Shown: positions 1-8,829 of the stretch, piece by piece
Layout of the letters: each line of letters opens with the position of its first letter
Position numbering within the stretch: position 1 is the first letter of the stretch
Assembly (NCBI GenBank): GCA_035487295.1
Contig: DATHMH010000013.1
Location: 62,001-126,000 of the forward strand
Reading direction: 5' to 3'
Length of the DNA stretch: 64,000 nt
Source of the DNA: QIAW01 sp035487295
GTDB lineage: Bacteria > Acidobacteriota > Terriglobia > Terriglobales > Acidobacteriaceae
Translations under genes and position numbers: made by a program
The notes under the pieces: model-generated
Databases searched by the model: none
What the model was told of the DNA's origin: nothing
What the model saw: the letters and a program-made list of their open reading frames with translations, nothing else

Positions 1-55
1 TGGCCCAGGCCGCATAATCGAGATGGGTATGCAACGCCTCCAGCGTAATTGCCAT
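1..55 (-). CDS. DinB-like protein, N-terminal fragment (runs off window)
   Basis: The minus strand opens with ATG at 55 and stays open to the window edge, reading MAITLEALHTHLDYAAWA. A short helix with HLDYxxWA is typical of the first helix of DinB/DUF664 four-helix-bundle proteins, where the first metal-ligand His sits near the N-terminus. Only 18 residues are visible, so the family call is tentative and no function is claimed. Confidence 0.4.
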   Translation of the reverse strand, partial: MAITLEALHTHLDYAAWA

Positions 56-100
56 AGGTGATTCTAAGTTTACAAGAATGTTGCGGAGCCTTGGCTTTTG

Positions 101-176
101 AAATCCGCGCAAATCCGCGTTCATCCGCGGCGAAATCTTTTGCTTTTCTCCGTGCCTCCGCGTCTCCGCGGTGACC
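101..176. repeat. Dispersed periodic repeat (CCGCG/CTCCG type)
   Basis: Reiterated 9-12 base units (AAATCCGCGCAAATCCGCG, then CTCCGTGCCTCCGCGTCTCC) in intergenic DNA. The same vocabulary recurs at 8651-8818, 12623-12767, 18306-18438, 20262-20479 and 52861-53026. It has no coding signal and looks like a dispersed non-coding repeat family. Confidence 0.7.
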
Positions 177-239
177 TTGATTTTCCTTGGAGCTTGGAGC
201 TGAAAGCCAGACCCTAGCTGAGCAAGGGGCATCCCCCGA

Positions 240-269
240 TTGACCCAATTCTTCATTGCCCAGTAAAAT
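240..269 (+). promoter_or_regulatory. Predicted sigma-70 promoter for the first TPR gene
   Basis: TTGACC (240-245) is followed after 18 bases by TAAAAT (264-269). Transcription would begin near 276, just ahead of an AGAGGAGG ribosome site at 293-300, giving a short leader. Inferred from consensus match only. Confidence 0.55.
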
Positions 270-305
270 AAACCTATTCCCGCCTTGAAATAAGAGGAGG
301 CCCGT

Positions 306-1868
306 CTGCGTTCTGTCTCATTTTTTTTGAGTTTTACCGTTTTCTGCGCGGTCATGGCTACGGCTGGCCTGGCGCAGGATTCTTCCTCCCATGCCCCAGG
401 TGTACCGGCTGCGGCCACGACTTCCAAAATCACTTTGGATACCAGTGAGACGCTGTTCTCCCTGCTGGCGGCAATGAATTCCTGCGGATACGATGCCGAT
501 CTGGCGAACTCGGACCCGGTGCGCGCGAAAATCCGGCAGGAAATCGCGCAAAAGACGGAGGCTTCCGCCGATGCCGCCCACGCCCGGGCGGAATTTTGCC
601 GCTTCTATAAAGACCACCAAAATCCGGACCCGGGCCGCGATTTGGCGCAGTTTGTCTCCCTGGGGTTATTTCTCACCGAGCCCCCGGCATTTCAGCCCAG
701 CGTTCAGGAGGCCGACATGCCCCCCGATGCCACCTACGTTCTGGGCGCAGTACCGTTGCTGCAAACTTTCTATCAGGCAGTGGGATTGCGCGACATGTGG
801 AAAGAGCACCAGGGTGAATACGACGGGCTGATAGACCGTTTGCACGAGCCCGTCTCGCAGATGATCGTCAAGACCGACCTGTACTTGAAGCTGCAACTGA
901 GCGGCTACGTGGGCCGGCGTTTTACCGTTCTGGTAGAGCCCCTGGTCGCTCCCCGAGACATTAACGCCCGTAACTACGGTTCAGATTACTTCATGGTGGT
1001 TTCGCCCACCTCCCAGGGTTCGATCAAACTCGATCAAGTGCGGCACACTTATCTGCATTACGTGCTCGATCCTTACGCGCAGAAGCGCGGCACGACTCTC
1101 AAGCAACTCGAGCCCTTGCTGCTTGCCGTCGCCACAGCTCCCATGGATGAAAGCTTCAAGAACGATATCGGCCTGCTGGTGAACGAATCTCTCATTCGCG
1201 CTATCGAGGCGCGTACCCTGCAGGTGAGCGGCAAAGATGCTGAAGCGGCGCGGCTGCAGGCCGCGCGGGCGGCCGTCAACGAAGGTTTTATTCTTACCCG
1301 CTACTTTTATGAAACCTTGCAGAAATTCGAAAAAGACCCGGCTGGATTGAAAGACAGCTATTCGGAGTGGCTCTATCAAATCGATGTAGGAAAAGAAAAG
1401 AAGCTGGCGCAAGAGGTCAATTTCTCCAAGGAAGCCGCCCCCGAACTGCTGCGCGCCAATAAGACGCAGCAGCTTCAATTGCTCGATCTGGCCGAGGAGC
1501 GGCTGGCGGCGCGTGATATCCCCGGAGCGGAAAAGCTGGCCCACCAGGCGCTCGATGAGAAAAACGAGGACCCGGCCCGCGCCTTGTTTATCCTGGCCAA
1601 GGCCGCTTCGCTGAATGGAGACATGGATGGAGCGCGCACATATTTTGAACGCACCCTCGAAATCGCGCGCGAACCCCGGGTGGTGGCCTGGTCACACATT
1701 TATCTGGGCAGGATCTTCGATCTTCAGGAGGAGCGGGAGGCGGCGCTGGCGCAGTATCGCGCTGCTTTGAGCGCCGGCGATACCAATCCGCAAACCAAGG
1801 ACGCCGCCGATCGCGGGATCTCCCAGCCCTACGAGCCCCCGACGGCGCGGCCCAAGGATCAGAACTGA
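306..1868 (+). CDS. Secreted TPR protein, probable CTG start
   Basis: About 520 residues, exported and of unknown role. The only strong ribosome site, AGAGGAGG at 293-300, lies 5 bases before an in-frame CTG at 306. Starting there gives a textbook signal peptide (RSVSFFLSFTVFCAVMATAG, cleaved after LAQ). The first conventional start codon, TTG at 327, has no ribosome site and gives a truncated leader, so CTG is preferred here. The C-terminal third (roughly residues 380-490) contains TPR-like helical repeats with the typical A..LA..AL spacing and ends in a Pro-rich tail. A second secreted TPR gene follows on the same strand, so the two may be co-transcribed. Confidence 0.75.
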   Translation: MRSVSFFLSFTVFCAVMATAGLAQDSSSHAPGVPAAATTSKITLDTSETLFSLLAAMNSCGYDADLANSDPVRAKIRQEIAQKTEASADAAHARAEFCRFYKDHQNPDPGRDLAQFVSLGLFLTEPPAFQPSVQEADMPPDATYVLGAVPLLQTFYQAVGLRDMWKEHQGEYDGLIDRLHEPVSQMIVKTDLYLKLQLSGYVGRRFTVLVEPLVAPRDINARNYGSDYFMVVSPTSQGSIKLDQVRHTYLHYVLDPYAQKRGTTLKQLEPLLLAVATAPMDESFKNDIGLLVNESLIRAIEARTLQVSGKDAEAARLQAARAAVNEGFILTRYFYETLQKFEKDPAGLKDSYSEWLYQIDVGKEKKLAQEVNFSKEAAPELLRANKTQQLQLLDLAEERLAARDIPGAEKLAHQALDEKNEDPARALFILAKAASLNGDMDGARTYFERTLEIAREPRVVAWSHIYLGRIFDLQEEREAALAQYRAALSAGDTNPQTKDAADRGISQPYEPPTARPKDQN

Positions 1869-1959
1869 ACGATGGAGCCGGGCGAGGCGCCGGCGCTACT
1901 CAAATTGAACCACAGCCAAGGTCAAAGTAAAGGACCGCCGCATTTGATTGGAGCAGTCA

Positions 1960-2787
1960 ATGAAGAGAATCTTGAGCCTTTCCGCCGTCGTGCTGATAAC
2001 AGCCAGCATGCTGCCAGCACAAACTGCCGGCGTCCAGGCTCCACAGCCTGCCAGCCCCCAGGCTGAACCATCGCCGCCGCAGGCAACTGAAAGCAAAGTG
2101 AAGGCGGCAAAGACACGGCCGGAGTATGCCGCCTACCAGGCAGTTGTGGGCGAAAAGGACCTGGCGAAAGCGGAGACAGGGGCCAACGAATTCGCCGCCA
2201 GGTTCCCCGACAGCGACCTGCGGTCAATCTTGTACGAACAACTCATGCAGCGTTATGGGCAGGCCAACAACGCTGAGAAGGCCCTGGAAATGAGCCGCAA
2301 AGTCCTCGCCCTCGACCCCGATTCGGTTCCCGCGCTGCTTACCGTTTCCAGTGTCATGGCCGAGCGCGCCAACGAAACCGACCCGGACCTGCAGCAGCAG
2401 CACGAGGAAATCATGAAAGCTTCCAGCCGCGCCATCCAATTGATCGACACCGGCGCCTTGCAGCTTTCGCAATACACACCGGAGCAGTTGAACAGCTACA
2501 AGTCGTCGGCCTATGCCGCCCAGGGCACGCTGGAGCTGGCCGAGAAGAATGACAAAGCGGCGGAAGAATCGTTGCGGAAAGCCACCGAGTTGAACACGCT
2601 GAATCCAGAACCGGCCATATGGCTGCGGCTGGTGATTGCCCTGGACCACCAGAAAAAATATGCCGATGCGCTCGCCGTCGCCAATCGCGCGCTGGCGATC
2701 TCGGCCAGCGATCCGGACGCGCTGAAGCAAGTGACATATGAACAGACGCGGCTGAAGCTGTTGACGGATACAAAGCCCGCACACTGA
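1960..2787 (+). CDS. Secreted tetratricopeptide-repeat protein
   Basis: About 275 residues. ATG at 1960 follows a GGAG at 1950-1953 and opens a signal peptide (MKRILSLSAVVLITASMLPA, then Q). A Pro/Gln-rich linker is followed by TPR-like repeats from about residue 50 to the end, including A..LEMSRKVLALDPDSVPAL and AIWLRLVIALDHQKKYADAL. TPR proteins are scaffolds and no enzymatic motif is visible. It lies between another TPR gene and rnc. An upstream in-frame TTG at 1948 is less likely because the ribosome site would overlap it. Confidence 0.8.
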   Translation: MKRILSLSAVVLITASMLPAQTAGVQAPQPASPQAEPSPPQATESKVKAAKTRPEYAAYQAVVGEKDLAKAETGANEFAARFPDSDLRSILYEQLMQRYGQANNAEKALEMSRKVLALDPDSVPALLTVSSVMAERANETDPDLQQQHEEIMKASSRAIQLIDTGALQLSQYTPEQLNSYKSSAYAAQGTLELAEKNDKAAEESLRKATELNTLNPEPAIWLRLVIALDHQKKYADALAVANRALAISASDPDALKQVTYEQTRLKLLTDTKPAH

Positions 2788-2832
2788 TTTGTGAAAGCGA
2801 AAATAAGCGCATTTTGAATTGTTGGCTGTGCT

Positions 2833-3627
2833 ATGACCAATCCTGATACTTCGACGCTGGAAGCCGCGCTGGGACACCACTTCCAGCGCGCGTCCCTGCT
2901 GCAGCAAGCCCTGACGCACAGCTCGCACGCCCACGAAACCACCGACGCCCTGCCCCCGGAGGAGAATTCCAGCGATGATGCCACGCTTTCTGCCGGCGAT
3001 AATGAGATCATGGAATTTCTGGGGGATGCCGTGCTCGGGTTTGTGACCAGCGAAGCTTTATTTGCGCGTTTTCCGGGCAAGCATGAAGGCGAGCTTTCCA
3101 AATTACGGGCACACCTAGTGAGCGCGCGGCATCTGGTGCGGGTGGCCAACCAGATTGATTTGGGAAGCTACCTGCGCCTGGGACGCGGCGAAGAAAAGAG
3201 CGGCGGACGAACCAAGTCGGCCCTGCTGGTGGATGCGCTCGAAGCGGTGATTGCCGCCCTTTATCTTGACGGCGGCCTGGAGCTTGCGCGCCGGTTTATT
3301 TTCAGCCAGATCGTCGACCCTGAACTGAAGAGAATGCAGCAGTCGGGAGACAGCCTGCCGCTCACCGATTACAAATCGGCGCTGCAGGAGTCGGTGCAGT
3401 CCCTGGGACATCCACAACCTATGTATTTGATCGCCAAAGAAACCGGCCCCGATCACAAGAAAATCTTTACGGCGGAGGTGCGGCTGCACCTGCACAGCGG
3501 AGACGAGAATCCGCATCTGGTGGCCCGCGCCGAAGGCCACAGCAAGAAGAGCGCGGAACAGCGCGCCGCCCGCCAGGCGCTCGAGCATCTTGCCAAGCAG
3601 CAACTGGCGGCGGGAGGAAGCGAATGA
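2833..3627 (+). CDS. rnc: Ribonuclease III
   Basis: Cytoplasmic double-stranded RNA endonuclease that processes rRNA precursors. The signature NEIMEFLGDAVL sits at residues 57-68. The acidic catalytic set is present: E58, E61 and D65 in the signature, D134 and E137 in LLVDALEAVIAAL. A double-stranded RNA-binding domain fills about residues 180-258 (DYKSALQESVQSLG to AARQALEHL). The loop at residues 37-55 before the signature is longer than in most family members. The stop codon overlaps the lepB start (ATGA), so the two are translationally coupled. Confidence 0.95.
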   Translation: MTNPDTSTLEAALGHHFQRASLLQQALTHSSHAHETTDALPPEENSSDDATLSAGDNEIMEFLGDAVLGFVTSEALFARFPGKHEGELSKLRAHLVSARHLVRVANQIDLGSYLRLGRGEEKSGGRTKSALLVDALEAVIAALYLDGGLELARRFIFSQIVDPELKRMQQSGDSLPLTDYKSALQESVQSLGHPQPMYLIAKETGPDHKKIFTAEVRLHLHSGDENPHLVARAEGHSKKSAEQRAARQALEHLAKQQLAAGGSE

Positions 3628-4517
3628 GCGACACTTCTCTTCCACCTCCTGGCAATGCGCCCGAATCCCAAAAACCGGCGGGGGCGCAACCGGAATTTCT
3701 GCACGGGGCTGACCGCTTTGCTCCCGATATTGCAGAAGGCACAACCCAGACAAGAGCTTCCGCGCCACTGCCCGGTCGGCAGCCGAGGCACGAGGGCTGG
3801 ATGTCTTTACTGCAATCGTTACTGGTCATTATCGTGATTGCGCTCTTTGTCGTTACATTTGTGACCCAGGCTTTTCAAATTCCCTCCGGATCCATGGAAA
3901 GCACGTTGCTGATCGGCGATTACGTAATGGTCGATAAGGTCCACTTCGGCCAGGGCGGCCTCTGGCATGGCATCCTGCCCTACTCTCCCATCCGGCGCGG
4001 TGACATTATCGTCTTCAGATATCCCATCAATCCTTCACAGCATTTCGTAAAGCGCGTCATCGGATTGCCCGGCGACCGGCTGCATTTGAAAGACGGCAAA
4101 CTCTACGTTAACGGCCAACTGCAGGACGAGCCCTTCGCTATCCACGATGAAAATTCGATCTTGCCCTACCGCGATAACTTCCCTGACATAACTCCGTCAG
4201 TGATGGATGGCGTCTTGCCACCGTGGCGCACAACGCTGGCCGCACATCTCCGAAATGGCGAGCTGGTGGTGCCGCCCGGCAGCTATTTCGCCATGGGCGA
4301 CAATCGCGACACCAGCTACGATAGCCGCTATTGGGGCTTTGTGCCGCAGGAAAACATCGAGGGCCGGCCGTGGCTGATTTACCTCTCGATTGCCGGCAGC
4401 CCGGTGGGAACCGAGGAAGCACAAGCGGCTGATGGTAAACTGGCAGGTTTGATGTTCACCTTCCGCCATCTCTGGGAATACGTGCGTTGGAACCGGATTA
4501 TGCGGCTGGTCAAATGA
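3624..4517 (+). CDS. lepB: Signal peptidase I (ancestral copy, with N-terminal tail)
   Basis: Membrane serine protease that removes signal peptides from exported proteins. A 55-residue Pro-rich cytoplasmic tail precedes one transmembrane helix (about 60-82). The catalytic Ser is S90 in IPSGSMESTL and the general-base Lys is K143 in FVKRVIGLPGD; the C-terminal box MGDNRDTSYDSRYWG is intact. It starts within the rnc stop codon. It is the first of three lepB genes in a row. Only its last ~65 bases were included in the tandem duplication that produced the two downstream copies, and it is clearly diverged from them. Confidence 0.95.
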   Translation: MSDTSLPPPGNAPESQKPAGAQPEFLHGADRFAPDIAEGTTQTRASAPLPGRQPRHEGWMSLLQSLLVIIVIALFVVTFVTQAFQIPSGSMESTLLIGDYVMVDKVHFGQGGLWHGILPYSPIRRGDIIVFRYPINPSQHFVKRVIGLPGDRLHLKDGKLYVNGQLQDEPFAIHDENSILPYRDNFPDITPSVMDGVLPPWRTTLAAHLRNGELVVPPGSYFAMGDNRDTSYDSRYWGFVPQENIEGRPWLIYLSIAGSPVGTEEAQAADGKLAGLMFTFRHLWEYVRWNRIMRLVK

Positions 4518-4527
4518 GAGATACCCT

Positions 4528-5334
4528 TTGGCAAAGAAAAAAAATAAAGTAAAGCCCGCTCCGGCGAACGAAAAAACATCCGCCGAAAAGCCCCAGAAGC
4601 AGCGCGAAACCTGGATGGAATTTATTGCCTCTATGGCCGCGGTGCTGGTCTCGGGCCTGTTCATTATCACCTTCGTCATGCAGGCCTTTGAGATTCCGTC
4701 TGCGTCCATGGAAAACACCCTGCTGATCGGCGACCATCTGTTCGTGGACCGCGTGAGTCTTGCGCCTAAAGCCAACTGGGTAGGGCCGCTGCTGCCGTAT
4801 GGAACCATCCATCGAGGCGACATCATTGTGTTTATTTCTCCTGCACGTCCTGGTATGTATCTGGTTAAGCGAGTGCGAGGTCTGCCCGGCGACAAAATTC
4901 ATTTGAAAGACGGCAAACTGTACGTCAATGGCGAGCTGCAAAATGAACCTTTCGTGATTCATGACCCTGGCCGCGGGCCTGATTTTTATCGTGACAACTT
5001 CCCTCAGGGATCAATGCCGTATATGGAAGATGTCCCGGACTACTGGCACTTGGCAATGAGTTCCCATGTGCAGAATGGGGATTTTGTTGTGCCGCCTGAG
5101 CACTATTTCGCTATGGGCGACAATCGCGATGATAGCCTCGATAGTCGCTACTGGGGGCCAGTGCCGCAGGAGAACCTCATTGGCCGGCCCATGTTCATCT
5201 ACTGGTCGTTTGACAGTCCCGAATCGAGCTACCAACCTGCCAGTTTCCTCGACCGGCTCTCCAATTTTGCACACACTGTCATTTACTTTCCCTTTAAGAC
5301 CCGTTGGCATCGCACATTGAACATGGTGCACTGA
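4528..5334 (+). CDS. lepB: Signal peptidase I, paralogue 2
   Basis: 268 residues from TTG at 4528, which lies 8 bases after GAGAG; no ATG or GTG fits the frame. A Lys-rich cytoplasmic N-terminus is followed by one membrane helix (about 33-53), the catalytic Ser S60 in IPSASMENTL, the catalytic Lys K114 in YLVKRVRGLPGD, and MGDNRDDSLDSRYWG. All catalytic residues are intact, so it should be active. It is encoded inside unit 1 of the tandem duplication and lacks the long Pro-rich tail of the first copy. Compared with copy 3 it has one extra base just upstream of the start (CCCTTTGG against CCTTGG). Confidence 0.92.
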   Translation: MAKKKNKVKPAPANEKTSAEKPQKQRETWMEFIASMAAVLVSGLFIITFVMQAFEIPSASMENTLLIGDHLFVDRVSLAPKANWVGPLLPYGTIHRGDIIVFISPARPGMYLVKRVRGLPGDKIHLKDGKLYVNGELQNEPFVIHDPGRGPDFYRDNFPQGSMPYMEDVPDYWHLAMSSHVQNGDFVVPPEHYFAMGDNRDDSLDSRYWGPVPQENLIGRPMFIYWSFDSPESSYQPASFLDRLSNFAHTVIYFPFKTRWHRTLNMVH

Positions 5335-5475
5335 TGGAACATGCAGTTACAAGCGTCGCGACCGGCTCGGCTGACAGCGAGCGAGAGCGCGCACATCCAC
5401 GCCGGGCGGCGCATGTTCACCTTCCGCCATCTCTGGAAATATGTGCGTTGGGAACAGGATCATGCGGCTGGTTAA
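5335..5475 (+). pseudogene. Duplication scar: AsmA 5' end fused to lepB 3' end
   Basis: Positions 5334-5413 match the first codons of the AsmA-like gene at 6288 (ATGGAACATGCAGTTAC against ATGGAAAATGCAGTTAC). The sequence then switches without a gap to the 3' end of the first lepB (5414-5478 matching about 4453-4517). The reading frame from ATG 5334 passes through the junction and ends near 5507, so it could only encode a meaningless chimera. It is a fossil marking the duplication breakpoint. Confidence 0.85.
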
Positions 5476-5487
5476 GTGAGAGACACC

Positions 5488-6288
5488 TTGGCAAAGAAAA
5501 AAAATAACGTAAAACCGGCGAACGAAAAAACGACCGACGAAAAGCCGCAAAAGCAACGGGAAACCATGATGGAGTTTATTGGTTCCATGGCTGCGATGCT
5601 GATCTTGTTCCTGTTCAGTTTCACCTTTGTTATGCAGAACTTCGAGATTCCGTCTGCATCCATGGAAGACACCCTGCTGATCGGCGACCATCTGTTCGTG
5701 GACCGCGTGAGTCTTGCGCCTAAGACGAGCTGGGTAGGGCGACTGCTGCCGTATGGAACCGTCCACCGGGGCGACATCATTGTGTTTATTTCTCCTGCGC
5801 ATCCTGGTATGTATCTGATCAAGCGAGTGCGCGGTCTGCCCGGCGACAAAATTCATTTGAAAGACGGCAAACTGTACGTCAATGGCGAGCTGCAAAATGA
5901 ACCTTTCGTGATTCATGACAGCAGCCGCGGGCCTGATTTTTATCGTGACAACTTCCCGAATGGATCAATGCCGTTTGTAGATGACGTGCCGGAATACTGG
6001 CACCTGACAATGAGTTCCCATGTGCAGAATGGCGATTTTGTCGTGCCGCCCGAGCATTATTTCGCTATGGGCGACAATCGGGATGACAGCCTCGACAGCC
6101 GTTATTGGGGGCCGGTGCCGCAGGAGAACCTCATCGGCCGGCCCATGTTCATCTACTGGTCGTTTGACAGTCCCGAATCGAGCTACCAACCTGCCAGTTT
6201 CATCGACCGGCTCTCCAATTTTGCACACACTGTCATTTACTTTCCCTTTAAGACCCGTTGGCATCGCACATTGAACATGGTGCACTGA
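5488..6288 (+). CDS. lepB: Signal peptidase I, paralogue 3
   Basis: 266 residues from TTG 5488 (GAGAG 6 bases upstream, the same arrangement as copy 2); an in-frame GTG at 5476 would add four residues. One membrane helix is followed by the catalytic Ser in IPSASMEDTL (S58 from this start), the catalytic Lys in YLIKRVRGLPGD (K112) and MGDNRDDSLDSRYWG. The membrane helix (MLILFLFSFTFVM) differs more from copy 2 than the catalytic domain does, so the two may differ in membrane placement. Its stop overlaps the start of the AsmA-like gene (TGATG). Confidence 0.92.
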   Translation: MAKKKNNVKPANEKTTDEKPQKQRETMMEFIGSMAAMLILFLFSFTFVMQNFEIPSASMEDTLLIGDHLFVDRVSLAPKTSWVGRLLPYGTVHRGDIIVFISPAHPGMYLIKRVRGLPGDKIHLKDGKLYVNGELQNEPFVIHDSSRGPDFYRDNFPNGSMPFVDDVPEYWHLTMSSHVQNGDFVVPPEHYFAMGDNRDDSLDSRYWGPVPQENLIGRPMFIYWSFDSPESSYQPASFIDRLSNFAHTVIYFPFKTRWHRTLNMVH

Positions 6289-7982
6289 TGGAAAATGCAG
6301 TTACAAGCGTCGCGACCGGCTCGGCTGACAGCGAGCGCGCGCGCGCACGTCCGCGCCGGCGGCGCAAGTGGATCATCGTAGCTGTAATCCTGGGGATCGC
6401 GGCCTTCGTTCCTATCCGCCTCGACCGGCTGAAGAAGAGGCTGGAGGCATCCATCACCGCCTCGCTGGGACGCCGGGTGAGCGCCCAAAGCATTGACTTT
6501 CACCTGCTTCCCCAACCCGGATTCAATCTGCAGAACTTCACCATTGATGACGACCCGGCATTCAGCTCCGAGCCCCTGTTGCGCTCCGACAGCGTGACCG
6601 CGAACCTGCGGCTGCGCTCGCTGCTGGGAGCGCGCATTGAAATTGCCCGCCTCAGCGTGAAAGAACCCAGCTTGAACCTGGTGCGCAACAGCCAGGGCCG
6701 CTGGAATGTGGAATCGCTGCTGACCCGGGCGGCGCAGATTCCCAGCGCCCCCACGGGCAACGCCCATGCCGAGTCGCGTCCACGATTCCCTTACATTGAA
6801 GCCGACAGCGGACGCATCAACTTCAAAATCGGTCCCGAGAAAAAAGCCTTTGCCCTCACCGAAGCCGATTTCTCCCTGTGGCTGGCCTCAGAAGACTTGT
6901 GGAACATGCGCCTGGTGGCGCGTCCGATTCGCTCTGACGCCAACCTGGGCGATACCGGCACGCTGAAGCTAAGCGGAAGCTTCCAGCGCTCCCCTGACCT
7001 GCACGCCACACCTTTTCTGCTCCAGGCCACCTGGCAAAAAGCGCAACTCGGCCAGCTTACGCACCTCATTTATGGACGCGACCGCGGCTGGCGCGGCGCA
7101 GTGACCGCCACCGCCAAGCTCACCGGTTCTCCCCGCTCCTTCGACTTCACCGGAGCTGTATCCGTGGATGACTTCCGCCGCTACGACATTGCCAGCAATG
7201 ACTCGCTGGATTTCAACATCAACTGCAATGCCATGTACCGCGGCATGGCCGCTCCCAACACCCCGGTTCAATTTGATTGCACGCTGCCGAAAGACGGAGG
7301 CGCCTTCAACCTTGCCGGCGGCCTGATGCCGAATACGAAGCCCAATGCACAGCCAGTCGTGCTCTCAAACCTTTCTCTACGCGCATTCAAGTTTCCACTC
7401 TCCACCGTGGCGGCGATGGCACGCCACATGAAAAAGGACATGGCGCGCGAACTCGATGCCACCGGCTTCATTGACGGCACATTCTTCAGCTCTCCCGGCC
7501 TGCACGGCGACGGGATAGTTGACCATGATGTAGAAACCTGGACCGTGATCGTCTCCAACATCAAATTGCGCTCTGAGCTATTGCAACCGGCGGTGGGAAC
7601 AGAGGTGATCGCGATCAACTTTCAGCGTCCAATCCCCGATAAGACCGATCACTCGCGGCGGCCCAAAGGGCAAATCATTCTGCCCGAGACGCAGCTTACA
7701 GTTACTCCTTTCCGCATTGCCCTGGGCGGGCCGGCGCCGGCTGTGGCGGGCGCAACCTTCAGCCGTAGCAATTACCATTTTGAAATCAAGGGCGATGTTG
7801 ATCTGGAAAGGCTCAATGCCTTTCTCGCCAGCCTGGGACTTCCAACGCCGGAAACCGACCCTGTGGCTAAAGGACGCGCCAAGGTTGACCTGACATACAG
7901 CGGCGCCTGGAGCGGCTTTGCATCGCCTGAAGTTGCCGGTACGGTGCGCCCTCAAACCCAGACCAGCGCCGCGATACAATGA
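6288..7982 (+). CDS. AsmA-family envelope protein
   Basis: 564 residues from ATG 6288, which overlaps the preceding stop by one base. A short Arg-rich cytoplasmic segment (RARARPRRRRK) and one N-terminal membrane helix (about 27-44) precede a long periplasmic part beginning LEASITASLGRRVSAQSIDF and RIEIARLSVKEPSLNLVRN, the characteristic AsmA N-terminal pattern. AsmA-like proteins are bridge-like factors tied to outer membrane lipid transport or assembly; the exact role here is unknown. The stop overlaps the next start (ATGA). The 5' end exists in a second, non-functional copy at 5334-5413. Confidence 0.8.
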   Translation: MENAVTSVATGSADSERARARPRRRRKWIIVAVILGIAAFVPIRLDRLKKRLEASITASLGRRVSAQSIDFHLLPQPGFNLQNFTIDDDPAFSSEPLLRSDSVTANLRLRSLLGARIEIARLSVKEPSLNLVRNSQGRWNVESLLTRAAQIPSAPTGNAHAESRPRFPYIEADSGRINFKIGPEKKAFALTEADFSLWLASEDLWNMRLVARPIRSDANLGDTGTLKLSGSFQRSPDLHATPFLLQATWQKAQLGQLTHLIYGRDRGWRGAVTATAKLTGSPRSFDFTGAVSVDDFRRYDIASNDSLDFNINCNAMYRGMAAPNTPVQFDCTLPKDGGAFNLAGGLMPNTKPNAQPVVLSNLSLRAFKFPLSTVAAMARHMKKDMARELDATGFIDGTFFSSPGLHGDGIVDHDVETWTVIVSNIKLRSELLQPAVGTEVIAINFQRPIPDKTDHSRRPKGQIILPETQLTVTPFRIALGGPAPAVAGATFSRSNYHFEIKGDVDLERLNAFLASLGLPTPETDPVAKGRAKVDLTYSGAWSGFASPEVAGTVRPQTQTSAAIQ

Positions 7983-8608
7983 AACTCATGCTGCTTAATT
8001 CCCGGAATGTTTTTTATCGCAGTTTGATTTGGGCCGTAATGCTTTTGGCTCCGGCCGTTTTTGCGCAATCCACCAAGCCGTCACCGGCGGCGGGCCGCGA
8101 TTCCAGGGCGGCGGCTGACCGCATGGCGGCGAAGCTGCAACATATCCAGCAAAACGGAATGAAGGAGCATCCTGACCAGACGCCAACCATCCTCACCGAA
8201 GATGAGATCAACTCTTACTTCGCCGAAGGCCGCGTCAAAATGCCGGCAGGAGTGAAGAGCGCGAAATTTGCGCTGGAGCCGGATATCATCAACGGCGCCG
8301 CCCAGGTTGACTTTGACCAGCTCAAGGCAGGACGCTCCAGCAGCAATCCTCTGCTGGGCATCTTCAGCGGCGTGCACGAAGTCCGCGTCGTGGCCCATGC
8401 CAGCGGCAGCGGCGGCATGGGAAAAGTCAGCGTGGATTCGGTGGCGCTCGACAATACCGAGATTCCCCGCATGCTCCTCGAAATCTTCGCCGAGAAATTC
8501 CTCACCCCCAAATACCCCAACGTAGGCCTGGATTCCACCTTCAAGCTGACCTCTAAAATTGATCTCGCTATCGTGGGCGCGCACAAGCTTACGGTTACGC
8601 AGAAATAA
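7979..8608 (+). CDS. Secreted hypothetical protein coupled to the AsmA-like gene
   Basis: 209 residues, ATG at 7979 overlapping the AsmA stop. The signal peptide is SLIWAVMLLAPAVFA, cleaved before QST. The mature part has a helical segment (RAAADRMAAKLQHIQQNGMK) and then a beta-rich region containing LTEDEINSYFAEGRVKMP. The coupling to an AsmA-like protein suggests a shared envelope role, but I recognise no characterised family. An alternative ATG at 7988 would shorten it by three residues. Confidence 0.75.
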   Translation: MKLMLLNSRNVFYRSLIWAVMLLAPAVFAQSTKPSPAAGRDSRAAADRMAAKLQHIQQNGMKEHPDQTPTILTEDEINSYFAEGRVKMPAGVKSAKFALEPDIINGAAQVDFDQLKAGRSSSNPLLGIFSGVHEVRVVAHASGSGGMGKVSVDSVALDNTEIPRMLLEIFAEKFLTPKYPNVGLDSTFKLTSKIDLAIVGAHKLTVTQK

Positions 8609-8650
8609 GAAGGGCAGTTCTCAGTTCTCGGTCTCAAGTAAAGGAAATTT

Positions 8651-8818
8651 CACCACGGAGGCACGGAGACACAGAGAAGGCAAAAGCAAGAGACTCACCA
8701 CGAAGAACAAGAAGAAGAACAAAATCAAAAGCATAGACGCAGATGGACGCAGATCAGCGCTGATCAGGAAACTAATGCCAAAGCCTCTGCGTGACTTCGC
8801 GTCCTCTGCGGTTCAAGG
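8651..8818. repeat. Inverted dispersed repeat pair
   Basis: The left arm CACCACGGAGGCACGGAGAC (8651-8670) and the right arm CTCTGCGTGACTTCGCGTCC (about 8784-8803) are degenerate inverted versions of the same periodic unit, separated by an A-rich middle with GACGCAGATGGACGCAGATC. This is a diverged relative of the palindromic elements at 12623 and 18306, and it fills the convergent gap between two genes. Confidence 0.6.
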
Positions 8819-8829
8819 TTTGGTCGAAA

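Larger units (their letters stand above)
4453..6366. repeat. Tandem duplication (~960 bp x 2) spanning lepB genes
   Basis: Unit 1 is about 4453-5413 and unit 2 about 5414-6366. Each contains, in order, the 3' tail of the first lepB (TGTTCACCTTCCGCCATC), a complete lepB, and the first ~78 bases of the AsmA-like gene ending GGCGGCGCA (5405-5413 and 6358-6366). The junction GGCGGCGCA-TGTTCACC at 5413/5414 joins the AsmA 5' end directly to a lepB 3' end, which is the expected scar of a tandem duplication. The units differ by scattered substitutions and small indels and are almost identical over the last ~180 bases of the lepB genes. Confidence 0.9.

Noticed and set aside
4528..6288. lepB repeats as an assembly artefact
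   Set aside because: The two units differ by scattered substitutions and indels, including a 6-base and a 1-base difference near the starts, so collapse or artificial duplication is unlikely.
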